Assembly: GCF_003626575.1 (NCBI RefSeq)
Contig: NZ_RBDY01000012.1
Location: forward strand, 62,001 to 126,000
Source of the DNA: Streptomyces radicis
GTDB lineage: Bacteria > Actinomycetota > Actinomycetes > Streptomycetales > Streptomycetaceae
Length of the DNA stretch: 64,000 nt
Direction of reading: 5' to 3'
Both the position numbers and the translations under genes were made by a program. This document shows, in pieces, positions 29,047 to 36,767 of this stretch (positions are counted from its first letter, which is position 1; each line of letters begins with the position of its first letter). The notes beneath the pieces were generated by a model, which worked only from the letters and a program-made list of their open reading frames with translations, searched no databases and had not been told where the DNA came from.

Positions 29047-29775
29047 TCAGCCTTCGCCGAGCGCCTCGCGCTGGGCCGCGGCCAGCCGCCCACAGCCCGC
29101 GACGCCGAGGTCGAGCAGCGCGTCGAGCTCCGCCCGGTCGAACGGCTGCCCCTCCGCCGTACCCTGCACCTCGACGAAGCGCCCGTCCCCCGTGCACACG
29201 ACGTTCATGTCGGTCTCGGCGCGCACGTCCTCCTCGTAGGCGAGGTCGAGCAGCGGAACGCCCGCCACGATCCCGACGCTCACCGCGGAGACCGTGCCGG
29301 TCAGCGGCTGGGCCTTGGCCTTGATCAGCTTCTGCCGCCGCCCCCACGCGACGGCGTCGGCCAGCGCGACGAACGCCCCCGTGATCGCCGCCGTCCTGGT
29401 GCCGCCGTCGGCCTGGAGGACGTCGCAGTCGAGCACGACGGTGTTCTCGCCAAGGGCCTTGAAGTCGATCACCGCGCGCAGCGACCTGCCGATCAGCCGG
29501 GAGATCTCATGGGTGCGGCCGCCGATCCTGCCGCGGACCGACTCGCGGTCGCCGCGGGTGTTGGTCGCCCGGGGCAGCATCGCGTACTCGCCGGTCACCC
29601 AGCCCTCGCCACCGCCGCGCCGCCAGCGGGGCACGCCCTCGGTGACGCTGGCCGTGCACAGCACCCGGGTGTCGCCGAAGGACACCAGGACCGAGCCCTC
29701 CGCGTGCTTGCTCCAGCCGCGTTCGATCGTGACGGGACGGAGCTGGTCGGCCGCGCGGCCGTCGATGCGTGACAT
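29047..29775 (-). CDS. rph: Ribonuclease PH
   Basis: Phosphorolytic 3'-5' exoribonuclease that trims tRNA precursors, 242 residues. It has the RNase PH opening RIDGRAADQLRPVTIERGW, the core GGEGWVTGEYAMLPRAT, the phosphate-binding and catalytic GGTRTAAITGA segment and the C-terminal FVEVQGTAEGQPFDRAEL. ATG 29775 is the family start; the longer frame to 29847 comes from an 18-bp duplication upstream. It is downstream of the MBL gene and likely cotranscribed. It is followed by a hairpin and then the sugar cassette instead of rdgB. Confidence 0.95.
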   Translation of the reverse strand: MSRIDGRAADQLRPVTIERGWSKHAEGSVLVSFGDTRVLCTASVTEGVPRWRRGGGEGWVTGEYAMLPRATNTRGDRESVRGRIGGRTHEISRLIGRSLRAVIDFKALGENTVVLDCDVLQADGGTRTAAITGAFVALADAVAWGRRQKLIKAKAQPLTGTVSAVSVGIVAGVPLLDLAYEEDVRAETDMNVVCTGDGRFVEVQGTAEGQPFDRAELDALLDLGVAGCGRLAAAQREALGEG

Positions 29776-29828
29776 GGGGGCGAGCCTAACCCGTTCGCCC
29801 CACGCGCCCGCCCGCCCTCCCGCGTTCA

Positions 29829-29864
29829 CCGGTCGGACGTCGTACACCGGTCAGACGTCGTACA
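29829..29864. repeat. 18-bp tandem duplication at the 3' end of the MBL gene
   Basis: CCGGTCGGACGTCGTACA (29829-29846) is repeated with one change (29847-29864). The second copy contains the last codons and TGA of the MBL gene; the first lies just beyond the stop. Confidence 0.8.
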
Positions 29865-30606
29865 CCGCGCCGGGGCGGGCGAGTTCGACGGGGCCGCCGA
29901 AGACGGCCTTGGCGTCGCAGAGGTTGACCTGGGCGTCCGTCCACGGCGGGATGTGCGTCAGCACGAGCCGCTCGGCCGACGCGTCGCGCGCGCACTCCCC
30001 GGCCTGCCGCCCGTTGAGGTGCACATCGGCGATGTCCTCCTTGCCGTGGGTGAACGACGCCTCGCACAGGAAGAGGTCCGCGTCCTTGGCCAGCACGGTC
30101 AACGCGTCGCACCTGCCGGTGTCCCCCGAGTAGCTCAGCACGCGCCCCGCGTGCTCCACCCGGAAGCCGAACGTCTCGACCGGGTGCGTCATCCGCAGCG
30201 CCGTCAGCCGCAGCGGGCCCACCTCGTACGTCGCGCCCGACGCCAGCGTGCGGAAGTCGAAGACCTCGCGCATCGAGTCGTCGGACGGGGTGTCGTGGTA
30301 GGCCGTGATCAGCCGCTGCTCGGTCCCCGATGGCCCGTAGACGGGGATCGGCTCACAGCGCCCGCCCTCGAAGCGGTAGTAACGGGCCACGAAATAGCCG
30401 CACATGTCGATGCAGTGGTCCGCGTGCAGGTGGCTGATGGCGATCGCGTCGACGTCGTACAGGCCGCAGTACTTCTGTAGCTCGCCCAGGGCGCCATTGC
30501 CCAGGTCCAGGAGCAGTCGGTAGCCCTCGGCCTCGATGAGGTAGCTGGAACAGGCCGAGTCCGCGGACGGGAAAGACCCCGAGCAGCCGACGACGGTGAG
30601 CTTCAT
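29851..30606 (-). CDS. MBL-fold metallo-hydrolase (RNase Z/cyclic phosphodiesterase-like)
   Basis: A 251-residue cytoplasmic metallo-beta-lactamase-fold protein. The N-terminal KLTVVGCSGSFP strand-loop and the metal motif SHLHADHCIDM (His-x-His-x-Asp-His) are clear, with further ligands in MTHPVETFGF, YSGDTGRCD and LTHIPPW. The fold variant is that of RNase Z and class II cyclic-nucleotide phosphodiesterases. Its place directly upstream of rph fits RNA metabolism, but the reaction is not proven. Intergenic distance to rph is 75 bases. Confidence 0.86.
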   Translation of the reverse strand: MKLTVVGCSGSFPSADSACSSYLIEAEGYRLLLDLGNGALGELQKYCGLYDVDAIAISHLHADHCIDMCGYFVARYYRFEGGRCEPIPVYGPSGTEQRLITAYHDTPSDDSMREVFDFRTLASGATYEVGPLRLTALRMTHPVETFGFRVEHAGRVLSYSGDTGRCDALTVLAKDADLFLCEASFTHGKEDIADVHLNGRQAGECARDASAERLVLTHIPPWTDAQVNLCDAKAVFGGPVELARPGAVYDV

Positions 30607-30776
30607 GGAACGGGGAACCTCCGTAGTGGGGTTCGAACGACTCTAAGTCGCAACGGCCCGCCATGCTCCTTGTGCGGCCCGGGGTGTGGGCGGAATCACC
30701 AGGGCGGGGGACGGTCGCCCACGGGCCGCTCACCTGCCCTGCTCGGTCCCGCGCGATGGCGTTCGATCATGGTCGG

Positions 30777-31973
30777 TCACATTCGGCTGCGTGACCGAAC
30801 ACGAATCGCAAGCAGCAGTCCAACGGCGATCCAGGTGGCAAACATCGCGGAACCGCCATAGGACAGGAACGGCAGCGGAAGCCCCGTGACCGGCATGATC
30901 CCCAGCGCCATCCCCATGTTCTGGAACGACTGGAACGCGAGCCACGCCACGATCCCCGCCGCCACGAGCGTCCCGTACAGATCGGGCGCGTGCGCGGCGA
31001 TCCGGCAGCCGCGCCACAGCACGATCCCGATCAGCACGATCACGGACCCGGCGCCCGCGAAGCCCAGCTCCTCCCCCACCACGGTGTAGATGAAGTCGGT
31101 GTGCTGCTCGGGCACGAACTGCCCCGCCGTCTGGCTGCCGTGGAAGAGCCCCTGACCCGTCAGCCCTCCCGAACCGATCGCGATCCGCGCCTGGTTGGTG
31201 TTGTAGCCCACCCCCGAGGGGTCGAGCGCGGGATTGGCGAACGCCGCGAACCGGTTGATCTGGTACTCGTCGAGCAGCCCCAGCTGCCACACGGCCAACG
31301 CCCCCACCACGCCGAGCCCGAGCAGGCCCAGGATCCAGCGCCGCCCGGTGCCCGAGACCAGCAGCGCGCCAAGCGCGATCGCGGCGATCACCATCGTCTG
31401 CCCCACATCGGGCGTGAGCATGATCAGCACGGCGGGGATCGCGACCAGCAGGAGCGACTGGAGCACCGAGCGGGTGTCGGGGGTGTCCCGGCCCTCGCTC
31501 TCCATGGGCGCGGAGAGCAGCGTCGCGAGGCCCAGGATCACCCCGACCTTGACCAGCTCGGACGGCTGGAACACGAAGCCGCCCGGCAGCTGGATCCAGC
31601 TGCGCGAGCCGTTGATCGAGGAGCCGAGCGGGGTGAGCACCGCGAGCGAGAGCACGACGGAGACCGCGTACAGGACGGGCACCGCGGTGCGCAGCCTGGT
31701 GTGGCCGAGCCACACCATGAGGGCGGCGAGTCCGAGGCCGATCGAGATGTTGAGGACATGACGGACCAGGAAGAAGCCGGGCTCGCCGTTGTTGAGATCG
31801 GTCCGCGCCTTGGTCGCCGAGTACACCAGCAGGGTGCCGAGGACGGAGAGGCTCACCGCCGCCCCGAGCAGCGCCCAGTCAAGACGCCGCGCCAGGGAGT
31901 CCCTGGCGGTCATCCTGGTCCAGACGGTCTGCTCGGCGGCAGGCCGGGCGCGGGAGTAGCTGGGAACGATCAC
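30777..31973 (-). CDS. rodA: RodA/FtsW-family SEDS peptidoglycan polymerase
   Basis: Lipid II glycosyltransferase of the shape, elongation, division and sporulation family, with ten predicted membrane segments in 398 residues. Signature positions are SRSWIQLPGGFVFQPSELVKVG (with the conserved Pro-Ser-Glu), TPDVGQ, the extracellular loop with GQGLFHGSQTAGQFVPEQHTDFI, EELGF, and the C-terminal PFLSYGGSAM. GTG 31973 is preferred; a further GTG at 32003 would add 10 unlikely residues. No PBP2-like partner is adjacent. RodA rather than FtsW is favoured by the QTAGQFVPEQHTDFIY segment. Confidence 0.88.
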   Translation of the reverse strand: MIVPSYSRARPAAEQTVWTRMTARDSLARRLDWALLGAAVSLSVLGTLLVYSATKARTDLNNGEPGFFLVRHVLNISIGLGLAALMVWLGHTRLRTAVPVLYAVSVVLSLAVLTPLGSSINGSRSWIQLPGGFVFQPSELVKVGVILGLATLLSAPMESEGRDTPDTRSVLQSLLLVAIPAVLIMLTPDVGQTMVIAAIALGALLVSGTGRRWILGLLGLGVVGALAVWQLGLLDEYQINRFAAFANPALDPSGVGYNTNQARIAIGSGGLTGQGLFHGSQTAGQFVPEQHTDFIYTVVGEELGFAGAGSVIVLIGIVLWRGCRIAAHAPDLYGTLVAAGIVAWLAFQSFQNMGMALGIMPVTGLPLPFLSYGGSAMFATWIAVGLLLAIRVRSRSRM

Positions 31974-32036
31974 GCCGAGGACTCTACGTGCCCGGCATGC
32001 CACACACCGTGAGTCGGGCGGCGGTGTGCCCCGGCG

Positions 32037-32987
32037 TCACGCCCAGAGCTGGCCGTGCAGCCGGGCCACGGCCTCCTCGGTGCTGTCCGCGGTGTAGATG
32101 CCGGTGGACAGGTACTTCCAGCCGCCGTCCGCGACGACGAAGACGATGTCCGCGTCCTCGCCCGCCCTGAGCGCCTTGCGGCCCACGCCGATCGCGGCGT
32201 GCAGCGCGGCGCCCGTGGAGACCCCGGCGAAGATGCCCTCCTGAGCGAGGAGTTCGCGGGTGCGGACGACCGCGTCGGTCGAGCCGACGGAGAAGCGCGA
32301 GGTCAGCACGGACTCGTCGTACAGCTCGGGGACGAAGCCCTCGTCCAGGTTCCGCAGGCCGTAGACCAGGTCGTCGTAGCGCGGCTCGGCGGCGACGACC
32401 TGGATGCCGGGGCGGTGCTCGCGCAGGTAACGGCCCACGCCCATGAGCGTGCCGGTGGTGCCGAGGCCCGCGACGAAGTGGGTGATCGAAGGCAGGTCGG
32501 CCAGGATCTCGGGGCCCGTGGTGGCGTAGTGGGCGCCCGCGTTGTGGGGGTTGCCGTACTGGTAGAGCATCACCCAGTCGGGGTGCTCGGCGGCCAGCTC
32601 CTTGGCGACGCGGACCGCCGTGTTGGAACCCCCGGCCGCGGGTGAGGAGATGATCTCCGCGCCCCACATGGCCAGCAGCTCGCGCCGCTCGGACGAGGTG
32701 TTCTCGGGCATGACGCACACGATGCGGTAGCCCTTGAGGCGGGCGGCCATCGCCAGGGAGATCCCGGTGTTCCCCGACGTGGGCTCGAGGATCGTGCAGC
32801 CGGGCGTGAGGCGGCCGTCCTTCTCCGCCTGCTCGATCATGAACAACGCGGGACGGTCCTTGACCGAACCCGTTGGATTCCGGTCCTCCAGCTTGGCCCA
32901 GACGCGCACCGACTCGGCGGGCGACAGCCGGGGCAGCCGCACCAGCGGCGTGTTGCCGACCGCCGCGAGCGGTGAGTCGAACCGCAT
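32037..32987 (-). CDS. cysM: Cysteine synthase CysM-type (PLP-dependent)
   Basis: Fold-type II PLP enzyme, 316 residues, that makes cysteine from an activated serine and a sulfide donor. The PLP lysine is Lys43 in NPTGSVKDRPA; the substrate loop is EPTSGNTGISLA and the phosphate loop is GLGTTGTLMG. The ATG overlaps the stop of the CysO-like gene by one base (TGATG), showing tight coupling. Together with CysO and Mec this matches the Mycobacterium pathway in which CysM uses O-phosphoserine and CysO thiocarboxylate. Preference for that donor here is inferred from gene context. Confidence 0.92.
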   Translation of the reverse strand: MRFDSPLAAVGNTPLVRLPRLSPAESVRVWAKLEDRNPTGSVKDRPALFMIEQAEKDGRLTPGCTILEPTSGNTGISLAMAARLKGYRIVCVMPENTSSERRELLAMWGAEIISSPAAGGSNTAVRVAKELAAEHPDWVMLYQYGNPHNAGAHYATTGPEILADLPSITHFVAGLGTTGTLMGVGRYLREHRPGIQVVAAEPRYDDLVYGLRNLDEGFVPELYDESVLTSRFSVGSTDAVVRTRELLAQEGIFAGVSTGAALHAAIGVGRKALRAGEDADIVFVVADGGWKYLSTGIYTADSTEEAVARLHGQLWA

Positions 32988-33265
32988 CAGCCAGCGCCCC
33001 CGGCGACCGCGGGCAGGATGGTGACGCTGTCGCCGTCGGCGAGCTTGGTCGCGATGCCCTCGAGGAAGCGGACGTCCTCGTCGTTCAGGTAGACGTTGAC
33101 GAAGCGCCGCAGCTCCTCGCCGTCCACCAGCCGGTCCTTGATGCCCGGATACCGGGCGTCCAGGTCCCCGAACAGCTCGGCGATCGTCTCGCCGCCGCCC
33201 TGCACGGCCTTCTCGCCACCGGTGTAGCTGCGGAGGATGGTCGGGATGCGGACCTCGATGGCCAT
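32987..33265 (-). CDS. cysO: CysO/MoaD-like sulfur carrier protein (precursor form)
   Basis: A 92-residue ubiquitin-like beta-grasp protein. The body (IEVRIPTILRSYTGG ... YLNDEDVRFLEGIATKLADGDSVTILPAVAGG) resembles CysO, whose C-terminal Gly-Gly is turned into a thiocarboxylate. Here two extra residues, Ala-Gly, follow the Gly-Gly, so the protein looks like a precursor needing trimming, for which the nearby JAMM protease is the natural candidate. ATG 33265 follows CTGGAG. The leader before it contains an 8-bp tandem repeat. Coupled to cysM by a one-base overlap. Confidence 0.9.
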   Translation of the reverse strand: MAIEVRIPTILRSYTGGEKAVQGGGETIAELFGDLDARYPGIKDRLVDGEELRRFVNVYLNDEDVRFLEGIATKLADGDSVTILPAVAGGAG

Positions 33266-33283
33266 CAAAGCTCCAGGGATCTT

Positions 33284-33313
33284 GTCTGCGGGTCTGCGGG
33301 TCTGCGGGTCTGC
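33284..33313. repeat. 8-bp tandem repeat in the cysO leader
   Basis: GTCTGCGG is repeated three times (33284-33307) plus six bases, lying 18 to 48 bases upstream of the cysO start on the minus strand. Confidence 0.85.
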
Positions 33314-33437
33314 CAAGCGTGCCGAGGGTGCCGGGTGGCCGACCGCGGAGCGGTCACGCCGTGGGGAACCAGGAAGTCATCGTAACGATTCCCGGTGAAC
33401 GGCCCCGGGTTCCGCCCATCATCCGGACCCGGCCGTC

Positions 33438-33857
33438 TCATGGCACGAATCTGACCTCCTCCTCGGTGATCTCGCCCGCCACGATGCGGAAGGAGCGGAA
33501 CGACACGGGCCCTTCGCCGTTGCCCGACTCGGCGGTGGAGACCAGGACATAGTGCGCGTTCGGCTCGTTCGCGTAGGAGACGTCGGTGCGCGAGGGGTAG
33601 GCCTCGGTGGCGGTGTGCGAGTGGTAGATGACCACCGGCTCCTCGTCGCGCGCGTCCATCTCCTTGTAGAGCCGCAGCAGATCGCCCGAGTCGAACTCGT
33701 AGAACGTCGGCGAGCGCGCCGCGTTGAGCATGGGGATGAACCGCTCGGGCCGGTCGCTGCCCGCGGGGCCCGCGATCACGCCGCACGCCTCGTCCGGGTG
33801 GTCGGCTCGGGCGTGCGCGACGATCTGGTCGCGCAGGGCGTTCGAAAGGGTCAGCAT
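33438..33857 (-). CDS. mec: Mec-type JAMM/Mov34 metalloprotease
   Basis: A 139-residue JAB1/MPN domain protein. The JAMM zinc motif is complete: Glu23, His79-Ser-His81 and Asp92 in YHSHTATEAYPSRTD. Mec of Mycobacterium hydrolyses the CysO-cysteine isopeptide-like adduct to release cysteine, and related JAMM proteins trim sulfur-carrier precursors. Being 172 bases upstream of cysO-cysM fits either role or both. Start ATG 33857. Confidence 0.92.
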   Translation of the reverse strand: MLTLSNALRDQIVAHARADHPDEACGVIAGPAGSDRPERFIPMLNAARSPTFYEFDSGDLLRLYKEMDARDEEPVVIYHSHTATEAYPSRTDVSYANEPNAHYVLVSTAESGNGEGPVSFRSFRIVAGEITEEEVRFVP

Positions 33858-33881
33858 GCGGCCCAGCGTAAGCCGGGCCGC

Positions 33882-35600
33882 TCAGTTGGCCACGGGGAGG
33901 CCGTCCGCGGGCCCGTCCTCCTCGTCGGACCGGTCGGCCCTGTCGGACAGGTCGGCCCTGTCGGCCCTGTCGGCCCTGTCGGCCCTGTCGGCGAAGTCGG
34001 GGACGGCGTCGGGGGCGTGGGGCGCGCGCGGCGCCTCGAGCACGACCGGGGGGACCGCGGCAAGCCGCTCGTCCGCCTCGATCGCGGCGTCGGACTCCCC
34101 CGCGTCGCGGCGCCGCACATACTCGATGACGCGGCCCAACTCCCGCTTGACCAGCGGCGCGAGCAGATAGAGCCCGACGATGTTGCAGACCGCGGCGGAG
34201 AACAGGAACGCGTCGGCGAGCTCGACCAGCGTGCCGAGCGACAGCAGCGCGCCCGCCATGATCATGAAGCAGAACAGCACCTTGTACGCGGTCTCGCTCC
34301 CCTTGGCCCCGCCGAAGAGGTGGGCCCACGCCTTCTGTCCGTAGTAGCCCCACGTGATGATCGTGGCGAAGGCGAAGAGGAAGACCGCGATCGTCAGCAC
34401 CGCGGGGAACCACGGCAGCGCGGTCTCGAACGCGTCCGACGTGATCGAGATGCCGACCGTTCCGCCGTCCACGCCCTCGCCCGAGGCCGCGGCCTCCCGC
34501 GCCTCGCGGTAGAGCGGGCCGCCCGCCACCACGATCGTGAGCGCGGTCATGGTGCAGATGACGACCGTGTCGAGGAACGGCTCGAGCAGCGCCACCAGGC
34601 CCTCCGTCGCGGGCCGCTTGGTGCGCACCGCGGAGTGCGCGATGGGCGCGGAGCCGACGCCCGCCTCGTTGGAGAACGCCGCCCGCTGGAAGCCCATGAC
34701 CAGCGCGCCGACCACGCCGCCCGCGACCCCCTCGGGGCGGAACGCCTCGGTGACGATGGTGACCAGCGCGTCGGGGACCTCGTGGACGTTGAACGCGATC
34801 ACCACCAGGCACGCGCTCACGTAGAGCACCGCCATCGCGGGCACCAGGCGGCTGGTGACCCGGCCGATCGCGCGGATGCCGCCGAGCAGCACGGCCGCGG
34901 CGAGCACGGCGACGATCGCGCCGAACAGCAGCGCGCCGCCCGAGCCGGCGAAGAAGTCGGTGTGGTCGCGGGTGGCGGTGGCCAGCTGCTCGAGGCTCTG
35001 GTTGACCTGGAAGAAGTTCCCGCCGAAGAACGCGAAGAAGAGGATCATCACCGAGGCGAGCACCGAGAGGACCGCGCCGAGGCGTGGCAGCCCTCGCTCG
35101 GCGAGGCCGCGGCGCAGATAGTGCATCGGGCCGCCGGAGACCCGGCCCCGCTCGTCGATCTCGCGGTAGCGGACGCCCAGGGTGCACTCGACGAACTTGG
35201 ACGCCATGCCGAGCAGGCCGCACACGATCATCCAGAACGTCGCGCCCGGGCCGCCGAGGGAGACGGCGATGGCGACGCCCGCGATGTTCCCGAGCCCGAC
35301 CGTTCCCGCGACGGCCGAGGTCAGCGCCTGGAAGTGGCTGACCTCCCCCGGCGCGTCCGGCTGCTCGTACCTGCCGCGCACCAGGCGCAGGGCGAGCCCG
35401 AAGTGCCGGAGCTGGACGAAGCCGAAGTAGAGCGTGAAGGCGAGCCCGGCCACCACGAGCCAGCCCACGATGAGCGGTATGTCACCGCCGAGGATCGTGA
35501 CCTCATGGAAAACGACGTCGGAGAGGACGTCGCTGACCGGCTCGAAGACGTTGTTGACCGCTTCGTCGATCCGATCGGTCCAGGACCCTTCGCTCGCCAT
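33882..35600 (-). CDS. Alanine/glycine:cation symporter (AGCS) family protein
   Basis: Sodium- or proton-coupled neutral amino-acid importer, 572 residues, about 10-11 membrane segments. Family motifs include FQALTSAVAGTVGLGNIAGVAIA, GPGATFWM, and AAFSNEAGVGSAPIAHSA. The hydrophilic C-terminal tail of about 75 residues is acidic/basic and contains ADRADRADRADRA encoded by a 9-bp minisatellite (33934-33987), absent from typical members. It is transcribed alone, 24 bases upstream of mec but probably from its own promoter. Substrate likely alanine or glycine. Confidence 0.9.
   Translation of the reverse strand: MASEGSWTDRIDEAVNNVFEPVSDVLSDVVFHEVTILGGDIPLIVGWLVVAGLAFTLYFGFVQLRHFGLALRLVRGRYEQPDAPGEVSHFQALTSAVAGTVGLGNIAGVAIAVSLGGPGATFWMIVCGLLGMASKFVECTLGVRYREIDERGRVSGGPMHYLRRGLAERGLPRLGAVLSVLASVMILFFAFFGGNFFQVNQSLEQLATATRDHTDFFAGSGGALLFGAIVAVLAAAVLLGGIRAIGRVTSRLVPAMAVLYVSACLVVIAFNVHEVPDALVTIVTEAFRPEGVAGGVVGALVMGFQRAAFSNEAGVGSAPIAHSAVRTKRPATEGLVALLEPFLDTVVICTMTALTIVVAGGPLYREAREAAASGEGVDGGTVGISITSDAFETALPWFPAVLTIAVFLFAFATIITWGYYGQKAWAHLFGGAKGSETAYKVLFCFMIMAGALLSLGTLVELADAFLFSAAVCNIVGLYLLAPLVKRELGRVIEYVRRRDAGESDAAIEADERLAAVPPVVLEAPRAPHAPDAVPDFADRADRADRADRADLSDRADRSDEEDGPADGLPVAN
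33934..33987. repeat. 9-bp minisatellite in the AGCS transporter tail
   Basis: Six TCGGCCCTG-type units (one, at 33943-33951, is a variant) are contiguous and in frame, so copy-number change would lengthen or shorten an Ala-Asp-Arg repeat without a frameshift. Confidence 0.88.
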
Positions 35601-35640
35601 ACCGTCGCCCTTGGCCGCAGGGACAGGATGCCAAGAGAGG

Positions 35641-35657
35641 TACCACCGATCGTGGTA
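35641..35657. promoter_or_regulatory. Inverted repeat upstream of the AGCS transporter
   Basis: TACCAC (35641-35646) and GTGGTA (35652-35657) flank CGATC, 41-57 bases upstream of the transporter ATG on the minus strand, where a repressor would be expected to sit. No regulator can be named. Confidence 0.4.
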
Positions 35658-35728
35658 TTGATCACATGATCTGCTGAGTTATCACCCTTTGGGGGGAACG
35701 CGGCGCCGGGGCGCACGGCGAGCGCGGC

Positions 35729-36346
35729 TCAGGGCATCAGCGTCTCGACGAGGGACTCCTGGAGCCCGCCCAGCCAGAAGAACGCCATCACCAGCGGCTT
35801 CTTCGGGTCGCTCTCCGGCAGCTCGAACAGCCGCTCGGAGCCCTCGTCGTCCCTGACGTCGAGGCGCGTCCCGATGGCGAGGCGCAGATCGTTGAGCGCG
35901 CCGAGCCACTGCCGCGCCTCCTCGGCCTTGAGCGTCAGCACCGCGCCGCTCTCGCCCGCCGCCTTCGCCTCCGAGGCGATCGAGTCGAGGGAGCGGACGA
36001 GCGCGAGCAGGTCCTCGCGCTTGCGCGTGCGCAGGTCGCTCTCGGTGAACCGGCGGAACTCCGCCGACAGGCGCGTGCTCTCGTCGTCCTCGGGCCGCCC
36101 CGGCTCGCCGTAGGCGTCGGGGAAGAGCCGGGCCAGCGCGGGATCGCTCGGCGGCTCGGTCGGCCCCTCGACGAACAGCGCGCTCAGCGGATCGACCTCG
36201 CCCGGGTCACCCTCGGCGGCGTGATCGATCCCGATCAGCTCGATCAGCTGGGTGGCCAGGCTGCGAAGGATCGAGATCTCGACATGGTCAAGAGCGATCG
36301 CCGCGCCCCCGTCGCCGCCGCTCAGCGGCTCGAAGTACCCGGCCAT
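35729..36346 (-). CDS. DUF2017-family protein
   Basis: A 205-residue soluble actinobacterial protein. It opens with GYFEPLSGGDGGAAIALDHVEISILRSLATQLIELIG and ends with KPLVMAFFWLGGLQESLVETLMP; the middle is helical and charged. ATG 36346 overlaps the clpS stop by one base. Constant pairing with clpS in actinomycetes suggests a role linked to Clp proteolysis or its adaptor, but no biochemical function is known. Confidence 0.88.
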   Translation of the reverse strand: MAGYFEPLSGGDGGAAIALDHVEISILRSLATQLIELIGIDHAAEGDPGEVDPLSALFVEGPTEPPSDPALARLFPDAYGEPGRPEDDESTRLSAEFRRFTESDLRTRKREDLLALVRSLDSIASEAKAAGESGAVLTLKAEEARQWLGALNDLRLAIGTRLDVRDDEGSERLFELPESDPKKPLVMAFFWLGGLQESLVETLMP

Positions 36347-36657
36347 CAGCGCTCCTTCCGGAGCGTCGCCCACAGGCCGTACCCATGCATCGCCTGCACG
36401 TCCCGCTCCATCTCCTCTCGGCTCCCCCTCGACACGACCGCCCGCCCCTTGTGATGCACGTCGAGCATGAGCTTCTTGGCCTTCTCCTTGGAGTAGCCGA
36501 AGTAGCTCTGGAAGACGTATGTCACATAACTCATGAGGTTCACCGGGTCGTTGTGCACGATCGTGATCCAGGGGACATCGGGGACGGGGTCCACCGCCCG
36601 GGCCTCGTCGGATTCCGTGCGCTCGATCTCCACGGGCATCGCACTCACCCGGTCCAT
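36346..36657 (-). CDS. clpS: ATP-dependent Clp protease adaptor ClpS
   Basis: A 103-residue adaptor that delivers N-degron substrates to ClpAP/ClpCP. The N-degron pocket and ClpC-contact motifs are visible: VPWITIVHNDPVNLMSYVTYVF (with the conserved Asn-Asp-Pro) and LMLDVHHKGRAVV. The first 25 residues form the flexible arm. ATG 36657 follows AGGTGG; an internal ATG at 36639 is possible. The gene is divergent from pncB and coupled to the DUF2017 gene. Confidence 0.95.
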   Translation of the reverse strand: MDRVSAMPVEIERTESDEARAVDPVPDVPWITIVHNDPVNLMSYVTYVFQSYFGYSKEKAKKLMLDVHHKGRAVVSRGSREEMERDVQAMHGYGLWATLRKER

Positions 36658-36733
36658 GCTGCCACCTACCCCACCCCCTGGCCCAAACGGCCCGGCGGGA
36701 GGGGGTGAGCGGGGCCACGCCGACCGGATATCG

Positions 36734-36751
36734 TCAATCTGACGAGATTGA
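36734..36751. promoter_or_regulatory. Inverted repeat between clpS and pncB, candidate NAD-regulon operator
   Basis: TCAATCT (36734-36740), GACG and AGATTGA (36745-36751) form a perfect 18-base dyad, conspicuously AT-rich for this DNA, 17-34 bases upstream of the pncB ATG. Its place fits a repressor site for pncB-pncA; the repressor (for instance an NrtR-type protein) is not in the window and the identification is inference. Confidence 0.5.
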
Positions 36752-36767
36752 GGGTAGGCTGGGATCC

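Noticed and set aside
35601..35728. Glycine riboswitch upstream of the alanine/glycine symporter
   Set aside because: The 128-base leader lacks recognisable tandem aptamer core motifs; only a short inverted repeat is visible.
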